64,000 nucleotides of DNA from Cryptomeria japonica (taxonomy: Eukaryota; Streptophyta; Pinopsida; Cupressales; Cupressaceae): positions 217,076,154-217,140,153 of the forward strand of contig NC_081411.1 of NCBI RefSeq assembly GCF_030272615.1. Direction: 5' to 3'. Made by a program: the position numbers and the translations under genes. The first letter of the stretch is position 1, and each line of letters begins with the position of its first letter. The notes beneath the pieces were generated by a model. That model did no database searches and had not been told where the DNA came from. It was given only the letters and a program-made list of their open reading frames with translations. Below, one piece after another: positions 24,054 through 35,676 of this stretch.

Positions 24054-25254
24054 TGTAGCGTCCTAAAATTGAGACACTTGCAATTTCGACTGCATTTGGG
24101 TCTTCATGATGGCGGCACAACGTTGAACCTGAATGGAGACCCCGAAACCTGCTTGCGACATCAAAAACTGCATATTTCTGCACCTTGGCCTGATCCTTCC
24201 TTGCACCTTGTTGTCTCGGGAGGTGGGACCATGGCGCCCAGCGCCCTGGTCCCTGGCCCTATTTTGGGCCCGGTCTCTTGTTGGGCATTGGGTCTTTAAG
24301 TTTGCAATTCGGAAAACAATACTTCTAGGCCGGCCTAAGGTCGAAAAAATCAGTCTCTCAACCCTAATTGACAAGTATATAAACTACTTTTCCTCTCCTA
24401 GAAAAGGAGGAAGAAAATAAGCAAGAGCAAGGCGCGAAAGCGACATTCGAACATTCAAACATTCAAGCATTCAAGCATTCCTTCAAGCAATTGAGTATTC
24501 TAAGTCTCCATTCAAGGCTAAGTGTTGCATTCAAAGACAAGGATTCAACCATTGAAGAGGAGATCACTTACAACATACAAAATACAACATTCATTACACC
24601 TTCGCATGTAAGAATACAAACATTCTTACAACAAGGTATCAGTACTTGTTTACATTACAAACATTTACATTTACAGCATTCTCATTTCTTGGTTAATTCC
24701 AAAACCGGGGTTTGACCTAAAGGCAAACCCCTAATCCCTAACCCCCCAATCGTCCTCTCTTTTCTGTGTGTAGGTTGCAGGTACGCAGCTGTAATTGAAG
24801 ATCTGGAATCCTTGTGCAGAGACGAACAGATCCCCCTTCGTTTCGCGGATTTTTCGGAGGACCGTGTGCACTCCAGGCGCCATCGTCCCGTCAAATTTCG
24901 CTCAAATTTGCAGAACAGCATCGTCTCAACATTTTACTGCTAATTTCAGGTCCGCAGCTTCATCCCGTGTCCCTATCTCCATTTATAAGTGAATCTTTCT
25001 TACTTTACATGCATTCCTAGTTCAATCCTTCTATCTACATTCTTTACAAAAGAAGGTATCCTTGATGTCTCCACCCTTGAAACTCATTTAGAATCTAGTC
25101 TTGCATTGTGTGGGATTGGATCTTGTGGGTTTCAACCCCTCTTTTGAATGTAAAGTCTCTCTTAAGTGAAAACCGTCAACCCTAGTGACCCTCCTTTCTC
25201 TCTCCTTGGAGTGGAGTGGGGGGAACAACTAGGGTTCGATTTTTCCACTTTACA
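24054..25254 (+). repeat. RE4 5' LTR (1201 bp)
   Basis: It starts TGTAGCGTCC and ends CTTTACA. A telobox-like AACCCTAATT (24360-24369) sits just before TATATAAA (24376-24383). The open stretches within it are LTR sequence, not genes, and recur in the 3' copy. Confidence 0.93.
24360..24383 (+). promoter_or_regulatory. RE4 LTR core promoter: telobox plus TATA
   Basis: AACCCTAATT is followed six bases later by TATATAAA. The same pair is intact in the 3' LTR (TATATAAA at 30948-30955). Telobox motifs (AAACCCTA) near TATA boxes are common in plant promoters of translation-related genes. Confidence 0.55.
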
Positions 25255-25257
25255 TTT

Positions 25258-25275
25258 TGGTGAACCCGACGTGAA
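25258..25275 (+). other. RE4 primer-binding site, identical to RE3
   Basis: TGGTGAACCCGACGTGAA lies three bases after the LTR. It is identical over 18 bases to the RE3 site, although the LTRs are unrelated by eye. Confidence 0.8.
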
Positions 25276-26440
25276 CATCCTAATTCTGATTATTCATGGT
25301 TAGATCTGAAAAATTGGCTTCCTTAATTACATTTCCATGTTTGATCTTTTGCAAATTTTAGAGGTTAAGTGCATAAAAACCCTAAAATTTTCTTTTTAGT
25401 AATTGAGCTTGTGAAATGTTTAATTGTTAATGTTTGTTTCAGATCTACCCTTCTATTGCAAATTGTCAAATCATATTTGTGCTTTAATTCTGAAAATTAA
25501 GTGGTTAAGTGTCAAAACCCTAATTTTTAAAACCCTCTTGATTCAACCTTTGACTGGTAATTTCACTAATCAAAACACCTCCAAATCGGCTGTAACTTTG
25601 GATTCCGCAACAAAATCACAATATCTCTCATCCTTGAAAATTTTGAAAAAAGTTGCGAGGACTGTGTGCACCCCGAGCGCCATCATCCCCAACATTTTTT
25701 CCAAAATTTCGAGAGCTAGATCTTACTGTATTTTTCTGCTAAAATCCAGAATTTTGGCTGATTTTATCAATTCTAACACTTTCAAAATTAAAGTCAAAGT
25801 TGGTCTAGTGATTGCTTGGATAAAGGCTTATAATCATTCAAAAATTGTTGAAATTGAAATTTTTGTTGAAATTGTGTTTCTTACAAGTCCTAAATCTGAA
25901 AAGTGTGTTGGCATACATTCGAAATTTCAATGCTTTGTTCAAATTTTTGCAGTTTGTGACTTTTGAAATTAAGTGTTTAATTGCGTCAACCTTGATTTCC
26001 ACTTTCAGAATTGAATTTTGCATGAAATTGAGTCAACTTTTAAATTTCAAAGCTTGCACTGCTTTTAGTATTCTCTCTAAAATCATAAAATTTAAAATTT
26101 CAATTTCCCTCTCTTTTTCAAAATTCAAAATTTGCATTTTTTCAACAATCTTGGTAGGGTTCAACTTTGAGATTGCAACTTTATTTTGGCCTATCTACAG
26201 ATCGTAAAATCACTCAATTTTTTCAGATTAGCTTTAAAATCATCATAACTTTCATCCTTGAAAATTTTGAAAAAAGTTGCGAGGACCGTGTGCACTCCGT
26301 TCGCCACGGTCCCTAACATTTTTTCCGAAACTTCGGGAGATTGTCCTGATTGTATTTAACAGCTTAAATCTAGGAGATTGGCTAATTTTATTGAAATTTG
26401 CTACCTCTAAAATTCAAAATCTTCTCTCTCTCTTTAGTGC
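25276..26440 (+). other. RE4 leader with an internal duplicated segment
   Basis: There is no gene. A roughly 100-bp block with TTGAAAATTTTGAAAAAAGTTGCGAGGAC and the following GTGTGCAC...CGCCA...CCCAACATTTTTTCC occurs twice (about 25630-25715 and 26250-26335). It also echoes a segment of the LTR (GGACCGTGTGCACTCC at about 24859). The leader therefore contains LTR-derived or repeated pieces. Confidence 0.5.
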
Positions 26441-27796
26441 ATGAGTTTTACAACAATAAGCCCTACTTACACTATTCCCGTTAGACGAAGCCTTAGAATT
26501 AAGTCCTTCCAAGGTTTAATTACCGAGGAGATGGAACCTAATTTGAATGGCCTTTTTAACGAGGACACGGGCAATTCCTCTAATCCTCTTAATGATGAAG
26601 AAGCTCTCCATGAGGTTCCTATAGAACAACTTTCGAAATTGGATAACCAATTTGATGATTTTCAGCGATGGATGTCTCAAGAATATCCCGATAGTCAAGC
26701 TCTTTCATTAATTGAGGGTCTAAAACAGATGGTTCAAAGTGATAAGAATGGAATTGATATTTTGCGTGGTATTGCACACATTGTGGATTCGAATATGATG
26801 CCGATGAAGAGTTGTGCCAAAACTTTAGGTTATACACAACCTCCTACTCAAGTTAATCATTCTATTCCTTTGACAACTCCTATTACTAGTATACCTACTT
26901 TTACATCAAACATAATGACTACTTCAATACAAGACATTCCACCTATGATCACCAGTCATGGGGGCAATCCTTCCTCTTCAATCAACCCTCTTCCTTCATT
27001 CAATCCAACTTCTTCATTCATTCCTTCAATGAGTGTTCCTATTACATCTCCACAAATGAACATGACGCAAGGGGGCAATTCATTTAACCCTTCCATTCCT
27101 CCTTGTAGTGTTCCTCCTTTCCAATCATCTCCTATGACTAACTATCATAGTGTCCCACCACCTTACTCTCAATCAATACCTTCTTTCAACAACATAATAC
27201 CTCCATCACAATCTAACATGTCTAATATGAACTCTTCGATTGAAGCGACCATTAACAATCTTGCACAAACTGTCTCTTCTTTACAGCAACAAATTGCCTC
27301 TATGAATCAATCTAAGTTTAGTGTGCCCACATTTGATGTTGCGAGCCCACTTTCCCTTGACATTGTTAGAGCTATCCCCCCTAAACATGTTGAAATCCTG
27401 CAATTGGAGCTTTATAATGGTAAGGGTGATCCTCTAACACATGTTAAGACCTTTCAAACAATATGTACCGATTTTGTTTATGACCAAAGGTTGCTTGCAA
27501 AACTGTTTACTAGAACATTAAGAGATAAGACTCTACAATGGTATTGCTCATTGCCTTCCTATTCTATTACTTCTTTCGAACAACTTGCAAATGCTTTTAT
27601 TCAACAATTTCAAAACAATATACGTCCTAAAGTTACTTTGATTGATTTAATGCATTGTAAACAAGGTGTTAAAGAAAGAGTGACTAATTTCATTGGTAGA
27701 TATAAGCATTTGTATGCTCAGATTTCTTTTCCAGTACCTAACAATGATATTCAAAGAATCTTTATTTCTAATTTACAAAAGATATTAGAGAAAAAC
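26441..27796 (+). pseudogene. RE4 gag, N-terminal part
   Basis: The frame starts at ATG 26441. It is acidic near the start and then has a long Pro/Ser/Thr/Asn-rich low-complexity region (about residues 150-270). A coiled-coil-like stretch follows, then a capsid-type gag domain (LYNGKGDPLTHVKTF, LQWYCSLPSYSITSFEQLANAF, LMHCKQGVKERVTNFIGRYK). The frame changes near 27790-27796 at GAGAAAAAC; the downstream frame continues the same domain. The A-run makes an indel likely. A -1 ribosomal slip is possible in principle, but the position is in the middle of a domain, so I favour mutation. Confidence 0.8.
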
Positions 27797-29889
27797 TTTT
27801 GTTTTATGAGTTTACTTATTTCCAACAGTTGTGCGCAACTCTTCACAATTATCAACTGACTGTGAGTCAAATGGAACAAGCAAATCCTATGGCTCCGAGT
27901 GATAAGGGTGATAGTAGTCAACAACCATTTGGGAAGTTTAAACCGAACAGAGAGTCCGTTAAGTTCAATGAAAACATCATCAACAACAATGTGAATGCAG
28001 CATCAGGTGTGCCTCCTATTTCTAAGTTTTTCAAGAAAGAAAGAAAGTTTACTCCTTTGAATGAATCATTGCATAGTATTATGAATAAGTTATTGGAACA
28101 AAATGTACTCACTCTTCCTCCTATAAGGCAAATAGATCCTGCAAAGATTAATTCACCCTATTTTGATAACAAATCTTTTTGTCAATTTCATCGTCAACCT
28201 GGGCATGATACTGAAAAATGTTTTGCTTTAAAGGGTAAAATTCAAGATTTGATTGATAATAATACTATCTCTGTTTCTGGTGTGAATGATAAAGGCAACA
28301 CATCTGTAGCTCCTCCTAACAAAAATCTTAAGATTTTTACTGATCCATTACCTTCTCATACCTCTAATGTGATTGATACTAATGATTCCTCTGTCTCACC
28401 TGATGATCTTGTGTCTATGACTCCGAATGTGATTAACTTTGTAGAGCAACAGAAAATCCCTAAAGAACTTTCCATCACATTTGATTCCAGTGAAACTATC
28501 AGGGCACTTGATGGTCCTTTATATATAGTTGCAAAAGTCAAGAATACACCTTGCCATGGAGTGCTTATTGATCCTTCTTGTATGGTTAATATCATTACTA
28601 AAGAATTTCTTTTTACTTTGCAATTGAATCAAGTGATCTATGACGAAACAAATGTGGTTGTGAAACTATTTGATGCATTTTCTTCTCCTGCAATTGGTTC
28701 TATTACATTACCTATTGAGGTCCATAACAAATACCTTGATGTGGACTTTGCTATTATTCCATCATCCGAACAATTTCGTGTGAAGCTAGGCTATCCTTGG
28801 CTATCTTCCATGAAAGCTATTGCTTCTCCCATTCACAAGTGTTTGAAATTTCCCCATAATGGTGAAATTGTTACTATCAATCAGAGTCTCTTTAAACCAG
28901 CTGAAAGAACTTCTAGCATTCCTATTGATTATTTTTGGCCTAAACAATTCCAATCCCTTCCACCGCGGAGTGATCATCTTTTCAAATCTTATCAAAAGTG
29001 GAAAAAAGATATGATCCTATCTCTAAGTGAACCTAGAACACCCAAACTTGATATTCCTATCATTCTTGAGAAGGAAGTTCTTCCTTTGAAAGATAAAACT
29101 AATGTCTTTCCTCAAGAAGATTCCCAACCCATCCCTATGAATGTGACTACGTCTATGACTAATAAAATTTCTAAAAGTAGACCTATACCTCCTCATCATG
29201 ATGGACTTGGTCTCCTTCCTAAACCAAATATTCCTCCTTTATATGGAGCAGTTCCTCCTCCTTCCTCTTATAGAGAGAAGAGACATTCCTCTTCTCCTAT
29301 TGTTCAACCTAAGAGACCACAACTTAAACACCCAAGTGATAAGGATGAGAACATTCCTCCTCCTCAATCTTCTCAACTTCCTACTAAGACTAGACGAAAT
29401 CGTTCTGCACGTGAACGCCGACGAAAGCGTCGTCTTAGAGCTCAGGCAGTTGCTTCTCAAACTTTGCAATCCCCAAAAACACCTTCAGCTAGTATTATTC
29501 CATTTTTTCCTCAGCCGAAAATTGAGCCAAAATCTCCTAAACATAAGATGCATGATGGTCTTGATCTTGTGCGAGTTAAAGATCCTATTTTTATAAATCT
29601 TGATGATGATATAGATGAAAATGTTATTCATGATGAAAATGTTACTCCTCTTTCTTTTGATAGTGAATATGAATATGTTGATGTTGATAACCATTTATCT
29701 AACGCATTTTCTAAAGCACTTATCCTAGCTCCTAGACAAGAACAACGTGGCTTGGAACATGAACATAGCCCTTGTTTGGATCTTGTGATAGCTCCATCTG
29801 CTGTGTTGGATGTTCCTCCTCTAGCGTGTTTCCTACCTTCCCGAAATATTGATCAGCAAGATCGAGGGGTGGATGACGTGCTAGACTAG
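27796..29889 (+). pseudogene. RE4 gag C-terminus, knuckle, protease-like domain and basic tail
   Basis: This frame is open for about 700 codons. In order: the end of the capsid-type domain; a CxFH-type knuckle CQFHRQPGHDTEKC with all ligands present (about 28180-28220); and a protease-like domain. In the protease the active-site triplet reads DPS (GVLIDPSCMVNII, about 28560-28590) instead of DSG, and its second element LGYPWLSSM is present. A long proline-rich tail follows with a strongly basic cluster TRRNRSARERRRKRRLRAQ (about 29390-29450) that could bind RNA or act as a nuclear signal. It ends at TAG 29887-29889 with no RT after it. Either the protease is inactive or it serves only as a structural part of gag. 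Confidence 0.75.
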
Positions 29890-30610
29890 TTTCATTAGCA
29901 TAGCAGACTCTCTCCTCCTCTCTTGATCTCTTTTGTTACTTCTTCTATGTGTTATTCTCATTCTTCTATTTGTTGTCCTTAGTGTTGTCTACTTGAGGAC
30001 GATGCAAAGAATTGAGATCTCTTGGTCTCTCTCATGTTGACTCAAAAGACACATGTGTTCCCTTCTTCTAGGTGACCTTCCTTGATTGGGGAATGAAGAA
30101 CAATTATGCATACATACATATGATATACATGAATTATCATACAGCATACTGACCCCGAGGAAAGCGAAGTCACCTTGTGCTTTGTGTTTGGGTTTATCTC
30201 ACACTTGGGGGCTAAATCCTTGTGATAACGTGCTTCTTTCCCTTCTCATTTCTTATATGTATCACTACCTTAAAGCAATCACCCCCGATGAGGCGTGTGT
30301 GATCGCTTTAACGTAGAGGGGCATACACCCCGTTCAATCTCTTCAAGATACTTGAAAGTTTCTGGGCGAACTTAGCTTTGCCTTGAAATTTTTTGGTATT
30401 TTTCTTACATGACTCATAGTGAGGGAACCTTACTACTGACAGTCATGGTTCTCCCTCGTGATCTTCCCTTTTACTTTGTCAATCGAAGTCGTAAAGATCC
30501 TTAGTCCACTGGGGACTTGGTGTATCTTGCCTCCTTGACGTGGTGAAAGTCTTTCAACATTGTTTCCTTGTACTTTACCGGAAGTATGGGCGTACGCTTA
30601 TACTCCCGCT
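29890..30610 (+). other. RE4 3' untranslated region
   Basis: The region has no gene, with no trace of RT, RNase H or integrase motifs in any frame. It ends in the polypurine tract. Confidence 0.7.
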
Positions 30611-30625
30611 AAAGTGGGGGCTAAA
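30611..30625 (+). other. RE4 polypurine tract
   Basis: AAAGTGGGGGCTAAA directly precedes the 3' LTR and is similar to the RE3 tract (AAAGAGGGGCAAA). Confidence 0.7.
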
Positions 30626-31826
30626 TGTAGCGTCCTAAAATTGTGACACTTGCAATTTCGACTGCATTTGGGTCTTCATGATGGCGGCGCAACGTTGAAC
30701 CTGAATGGAGACCCCGAAACCTACTTGCAACATCAAAAACTACATATTTCTGCACCTTGGCCTGATCCTTCCTTGCACCCTGCTGTCCCGGGAGGTGGGA
30801 CCATGGCGCCCAGCACCCTGGTCCCTGGCCCTATTTTGGACCCGGTCTCTTGTTGGGCATCGGGTCTTTAAGTTTGCAATTCAGAAAACAATACTTCTAG
30901 GTCGGCCTAAGGTCGGAAAAATCAGTCTCTCAACCCTAATTGACAAGTATATAAACTACTTTTCCTCTCCTAGAAAAGGAGGAAGAAAATAAGCAAGAGC
31001 AAGGCGCGAAAGCGACATTCGAACATTCAAACATTCAAGCATTCAAGCATTCCTTCAAGCAATTGAGTATTCTAAGTCTCCATTCAAGGCTAAGTGTTGC
31101 ATTCAAAGACAAGGATTCAACCATTGAAGAAGAGATCACTTACAACATACAAAATACAACATTCATTACACCTTCGCATATAAGAATACAAACATTCTTA
31201 CAACAAGGTATCAGTACTTGTTTACATTACAAACATTTACATTTACAACATTCTCATTTCTTGGTTAATTCCAAAACCGGGGTTTGACCTAAAGGCAAAC
31301 CCCTAATCCCTAACCCCCCAATCGTCCTCTCTTTTCTGTGTGTAGGTTGCAGGTACGCAGCTGTAATTGAAGATCTGGAATCCTTGTGCAGAGACAAACA
31401 GATCCCCCTTCGTTTCGTGGATTTTTTGGAGGACCGTGTGCACTCCGGGCACCATCGTCCCGTCAACTTTCGCTCAAATTTGCAGAACAGCATCGTCTCG
31501 ACATTTTACTGCTAATTTCAGGTCCGCAGCTTCATCCTGTGTCCCTATCTCCATTTATAAGTGAATCTTTCTTACTTTACATGCATTCCTAGTTCAATCC
31601 TTCTATCTACATTCTTTACAAAAGAGGGTATCCTTGATGTCTCCACCCTTGAAACTCATTTAGAATCCAGTTTTGCATTGTGTGGGATTGGATCTTGTGG
31701 GTTTCAACCCCTCTTTTGAATGTAAAGTCTCTCCTAAGTGAAAACCGTCAACCCTAGTGACCCTCCTTTCTCTCTCCTTGGAGTGGAGTGGGGGGAACAA
31801 CTAGGGTTCGATTTTTCTGCTTTACA
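30626..31826 (+). repeat. RE4 3' LTR (1201 bp)
   Basis: It is collinear with 24054-25254 without any net length change. Differences are nearly all C/T or G/A, often at CG or CNG sites. It is followed by ATTTG, the right target duplication. Confidence 0.93.
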
Positions 31827-31831
31827 ATTTG

Positions 31832-33399
31832 ATTTAATTCACTTAACCAAATTTAGACCATTAATTAAATAAATAAATCATATTTGTTTAATTAAATCTT
31901 CTCTCACATTTAAATAAATTAATATTTATTTAAATTCCCCCAAAATCCCACCTCTCACATTTAAATAAATTAACATTTATTTAAATCACATTTATCCTCC
32001 ACCCACTTGCATTTTCCTACAAATACAAGTTGCACAACTATTTTAAATAAATTATTTATTTAAATCACCTTTATCCTCCACCCACTTGCATTTTCCTACA
32101 AATGCAAGTTGCACAACTATTTTAAATCCTATTTATCCTCACCCACTTGAAACCTTTAATGGTTTCCCTTAAAGTCTTCAAACTTAATGGCTTCCTTCTA
32201 GAGTCTTCTCAAACCTTTAATGGTTTCCCTTAAAGTCTTCAAACTTAATGGCTTCCCTTAAAGTCTTCTTAAGACTTTAATGGTTTCCCTTAAAGTCTTC
32301 AAATTTAATGGCTTCCTTCTAGAATCTTCTCAAACCTTTAATGGTTTCCCTTAAAGTCTTCAAGCATTTAATGCTTTATCTTCCTTTTTCTCATTTAAAT
32401 AAATTAATATTTATTTGAATATTTACCCAAATGCAAATTACACCATTTAATTGAAATAAATGATTTTATTTTAATTGAAAATACCAAAATTCCTCCCACT
32501 TGCATTTTCCTACAAAATCCACTTGCATTCCTAAACCCCTTCTAGATTCTTCTAAACCCTTCCTAATTAACCTAATCCATCCCCTAAATATTGTCACATT
32601 CCTAAGCAAATTGGAGTCACTTCTCAAAGACTCCAAAGTCTTTGAAAAGCAATTAATGCTTTGTGTGTTCAACAAATTAACCTCTAAAGTCTTCCAAACC
32701 ACTTATGGCTCTTACATGACCATTAATGGTTAATTCCACTTGCACCCATAGTTAAGGACTTTGACCCCTAACTTAACCCTCATGTAACCCATGTGTCTCT
32801 TCAAAGCATTTATTTCTTTGACTAGGGTAACCATCATGTCCCCTCAAACATTTAATGCTCCTTATCTCTCCTCTCAAGCCTCCTCATGGTGACACTTGTC
32901 AACATGAGATTGGGTTGAATGTCTCACATGGATTGAATATCTTTCAATCCTAACCTTTGTTAAGATTGTTCAATCTTAACCCTTCATTTCCCTTTTTTTT
33001 CTATAAATAGAACCCTTCTCCTCAAACAAAGGAGAAAGCATTAGAGTATTGTTGTTATACTGGTATTAGCATAGAACTTTTTCATAGTATCACTATCTAC
33101 ATTTGCATAGCATTTGCTTATCATATTCAACCATCTTTAATCTCCATATGGCATCCATGGCTAGTGCTAAAAGCTGAGAGCTACACTCATTTGGGACTTG
33201 GAGAAGGGAGAAACAAGGGAGAAGCATCTTAGGGAGGCTCTTCTCCTTTCTTTTATTTTGTTAAACTTATTTCATGCTTTTTGAAATCTCTTTTGATATG
33301 TTTGGAATCGTTTTTAGTTCTTTGTTTTGTTTTTATGGTTGAAACTAACTTATCAACATTGAACTTTGTTGTTGCCTTGTCCCCATTTCTATGACATCA
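31832..33399 (+). repeat. RE3 3' LTR, right fragment
   Basis: Sequence resumes with ATTTAATTCACTTAACC after the second RE4 target duplication (31827-31831, ATTTG). It continues to the ATGACATCA terminus. The tandem arrays have fewer units than in the 5' LTR, and about 19 bp (AAATAAATGATTTTATTTTAATTG-like) is added near 32455. Confidence 0.92.
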
Positions 33400-33404
33400 T
33401 TTCC
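33400..33404. other. RE3 target-site duplication, right copy (TTTCC)
   Basis: It is identical to 9692-9696. RE2 pol coding sequence resumes immediately after it. Confidence 0.92.
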
Positions 33405-34803
33405 AAATGCACATTTGTTCCAAATTGCAATACTACCAACCTGGTATGAAAAAATAGGGCAGTACCTATCTACTTCCACATTTCTAAGTGAGATGCTTCT
33501 AGGGGAACGGAGGAAATTGGCACTAAAGAGCAAAACCTTCCAACTAATTAATGGACTTCTATATAAGATGGGCCCCGACCAAATCTTGAGGAGGTGTGTC
33601 ATGGAAGAAGAAGTTCATGGTGTACTAAAGGAGGCACACGACGGATTGGCAGGTGGACATATGGGACCATATGCAACCTCCAGGAAAGTGCTTATGGCAG
33701 GGCTATGGTGGCCAACTCTACACACGGACGCTCGGGAGTGGGTGATCGGATGCGACACCTGTCAACGAGTTGAAAAACCTCTCAAGAGGGACTTCATGCC
33801 CCTCTTTCCTTCCCAGCCGCAAGAACTATTCGAACGATGGGGTCTGGACTTTGTGGGAGCCCTGAAACCGAGTAGCCTACATCAATGCAAGTACATTGTG
33901 GTGGCCACGAAATACCTCACTAAGTGGGGAGAAGTTAGGGCCTTGCCTGATAACACAGCTTTGAGTACGACACGGTTCTTATACGAATAGATTATCACCA
34001 GGTACAGGATACCACTTCAAATCACTAGTGACAGAGGAGTGCACTTCGTCAATCAGGTAATCTGTACCATGACCGTGGAATTAAAAATATTCCATAACCT
34101 ATCTAGCCCGTACTATCCCCATGCTAATGGACAGGCAGAGGCAACCAACAAAGTGTTGGTATCAATAATTTACAAGTCATGTGGGGTGGAACAAGAGGAC
34201 TGGGAGGAAAGACTACCAGCTGTGCTATGGGCCTACCGTACAACATACAAAGTCACTACCAGACATACACCATTCCAACTCATGTACGGGTAGGAGGCAG
34301 TGGTACCAGCCGAGTACACCGTGCCAAGCCTTCGGGTGGCGGTAGAAAATCGATTAGGGGACACCGAAAGCATGAATGCAAGGCTGGATGGGTTGGTAAA
34401 GCTGGATGAACAAAGACTGATGGCACAATGGGCGACTAAGGTGGCACAACGTCGGCGAAAGCATTGGCACGACCATCATCTGCGGAAAGCCAACTTCTGA
34501 CCGGGACAGTTAGTTTTGAAGTATAATGGTCAGAACGAACTCCGACCAGGGAAGTTCAAGGTCCGTTGGCTCGGGCCCTATAAAATTAGAGAGGTCTGCA
34601 GTAACGGATCAGTGAAACTCACAACTCTGGATAACAATCTGATCAGGGACCCCGTGAACGGTTCCAAGTTAAAAATCTACAGGGAAAGAAATAAACCTGT
34701 GATTGGGATCAACATGCTAGGATATGCCACGAGAGGACATTGGACCATTGGTCAAGACAAGGAGATCAAGGATGACCCAGTAGTACAAGAGGAACCCTAC
34801 TAG
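33405..34803 (+). pseudogene. RE2 integrase
   Basis: This is the continuation of the RE2 pol frame after RE3. The HHCC domain has His at about 33630 and 33657 (EAHDG, GGHMG) and CDTC at about 33749-33760. The catalytic core has Asp in WGLDFVG (about 33847), Asp in ITSDRG (about 34027) and Glu in GQAEATN (about 34135). The C-terminal strand region (LVLKY, VRWLGPYKI) follows without a chromodomain. Stops at 33988-33990 (TAG), 34291-34293 (TAG) and 34498-34500 (TGA) inactivate it; all lie in one frame with no frameshift. Confidence 0.92.
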
Positions 34804-35676
34804 AGGGATGAAGACTGGGCAAAGCCTTTATCGGCCATGGAAGAATGACTTGTACCAAAAAGGGTGGAAGGTGTAGCAGTTCCCAGGATTCACAAACATC
34901 TCACGAATGCGTATTTCAGAGACCCAGCTGTGTGGGTACGGGTCTCGGGATATTGGAAAAAATGGGCGCCATACGAAGGAGCTCGGGAAGAATATGGGGC
35001 AACCCTAGGACCATGTTTAAAAGTGGTACTGAAGACAGAGGATCTATTTGTCATCGCGTTCGGAGCAGGCGAGGTGGAACCTGAACCTAACTCATTATAT
35101 CGGGTGATTCCCAACCCAGCTGGACCACCAAAAATCGATGGAGAAAGAGTAAAATGGTACCACCAATACGGGGACCGGTACATTGACGGTCGCTACAAGG
35201 GTGTGGGACCTGCACCGCTGGTGGACAAAATATGGGACCTGGAATACGTAGGGACTTGTTGCACCCAAGAATGCTACAGAAGACTACCACATGTGTGTAC
35301 TTGGTTGCATGACTTAGAAATAAATATGAGGACACCCAATAATACACCAGAAGTGAAGAGGAGGAAGAATGAGGAGGGAGACTCTGAATGGGAACTAAAC
35401 AAGAAATGGAAGGAGGATAAGATGAGGAATGTCGAACCAAGGAAGGAAGGGAGGAAAGAGAAAAGTAATAGGCCAACTAGATGGAAACAAAGGAGACAGG
35501 GGAACTTTGCAACTAGAAAAACAAATATAGTAAACTGGCCAGGGACTTGCAGGAGGCTAGCCAGAGAGCACAATCAGGCCAAAAGGTACCTGGGCAAATT
35601 AAAGGTGTGGAAGCTAATATTGAAAAAGCCATGCCAAATGAAAGAAACAAGACGACTAGAAAAACTAGGGGCTTAG
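34804..35676 (+). pseudogene. RE2 post-integrase extension, unknown domain
   Basis: The pol frame continues past the integrase through a TAG at 34801-34803 and a TGA near 34846-34848, then is open for 270 codons. The first half is rich in Trp, Tyr and Gly (DPAVWVRVSGYWKKWAPYEG, VKWYHQYGDRYIDGRYKG) and has several Cys (CCTQEC). The second half is very basic and Lys/Arg/Glu-rich. It may be a C-terminal extension of pol or a separate 3' gene; I recognise no family. The tryptophan spacing suggests a folded domain rather than untranslated sequence. Confidence 0.5.

Larger units (their letters stand above)
24054..31826 (+). mobile_element. RE4: gag-protease-only, non-autonomous LTR retrotransposon
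   Basis: The element has two 1201-bp LTRs of equal length (24054-25254 and 30626-31826), a primer-binding site, a polypurine tract and 5-bp duplications (ACTTG/ATTTG, one transition). The 5.4-kb interior encodes only a gag-like and a protease-like product. There is no RT, RNase H or integrase and no room for them, so the structure looks complete rather than internally deleted. By eye the LTRs differ at about 30 positions, nearly all transitions. This is the layout of TR-GAG-type non-autonomous elements. The shared primer-binding site and similar gag motif suggest mobilisation by RE3-type elements. Confidence 0.9.
9697..33399 (+). mobile_element. RE3: Tat-like Ty3 retrotransposon with dual RNase H, carrying RE4 in its 3' LTR
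   Basis: LTRs starting TGTAGTCACATAA and ending ATGACATCA bound the element, with identical TTTCC duplications. The 5' LTR is 1798 bp. The 3' LTR is about 1720 bp after RE4 is removed; it is shorter because it has fewer internal tandem units. Internal order: primer-binding site, 2.7-kb leader, gag, protease with a G-patch-like segment, RT, degenerate RNase H, a second archaeal-type RNase H, integrase, 2.4-kb 3' untranslated region, polypurine tract. Dual RNase H is the hallmark of the Tat lineage (Ogre/Retand/TatI group). All open frames carry stops or single-base insertions, so the copy is dead. Confidence 0.93.

Noticed and set aside
24063-24420. Open frames in the RE4 LTR repeated at 30650-30992
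   Set aside because: They recur only because the LTRs are direct repeats. They overlap promoter sequence and have no recognisable domain.
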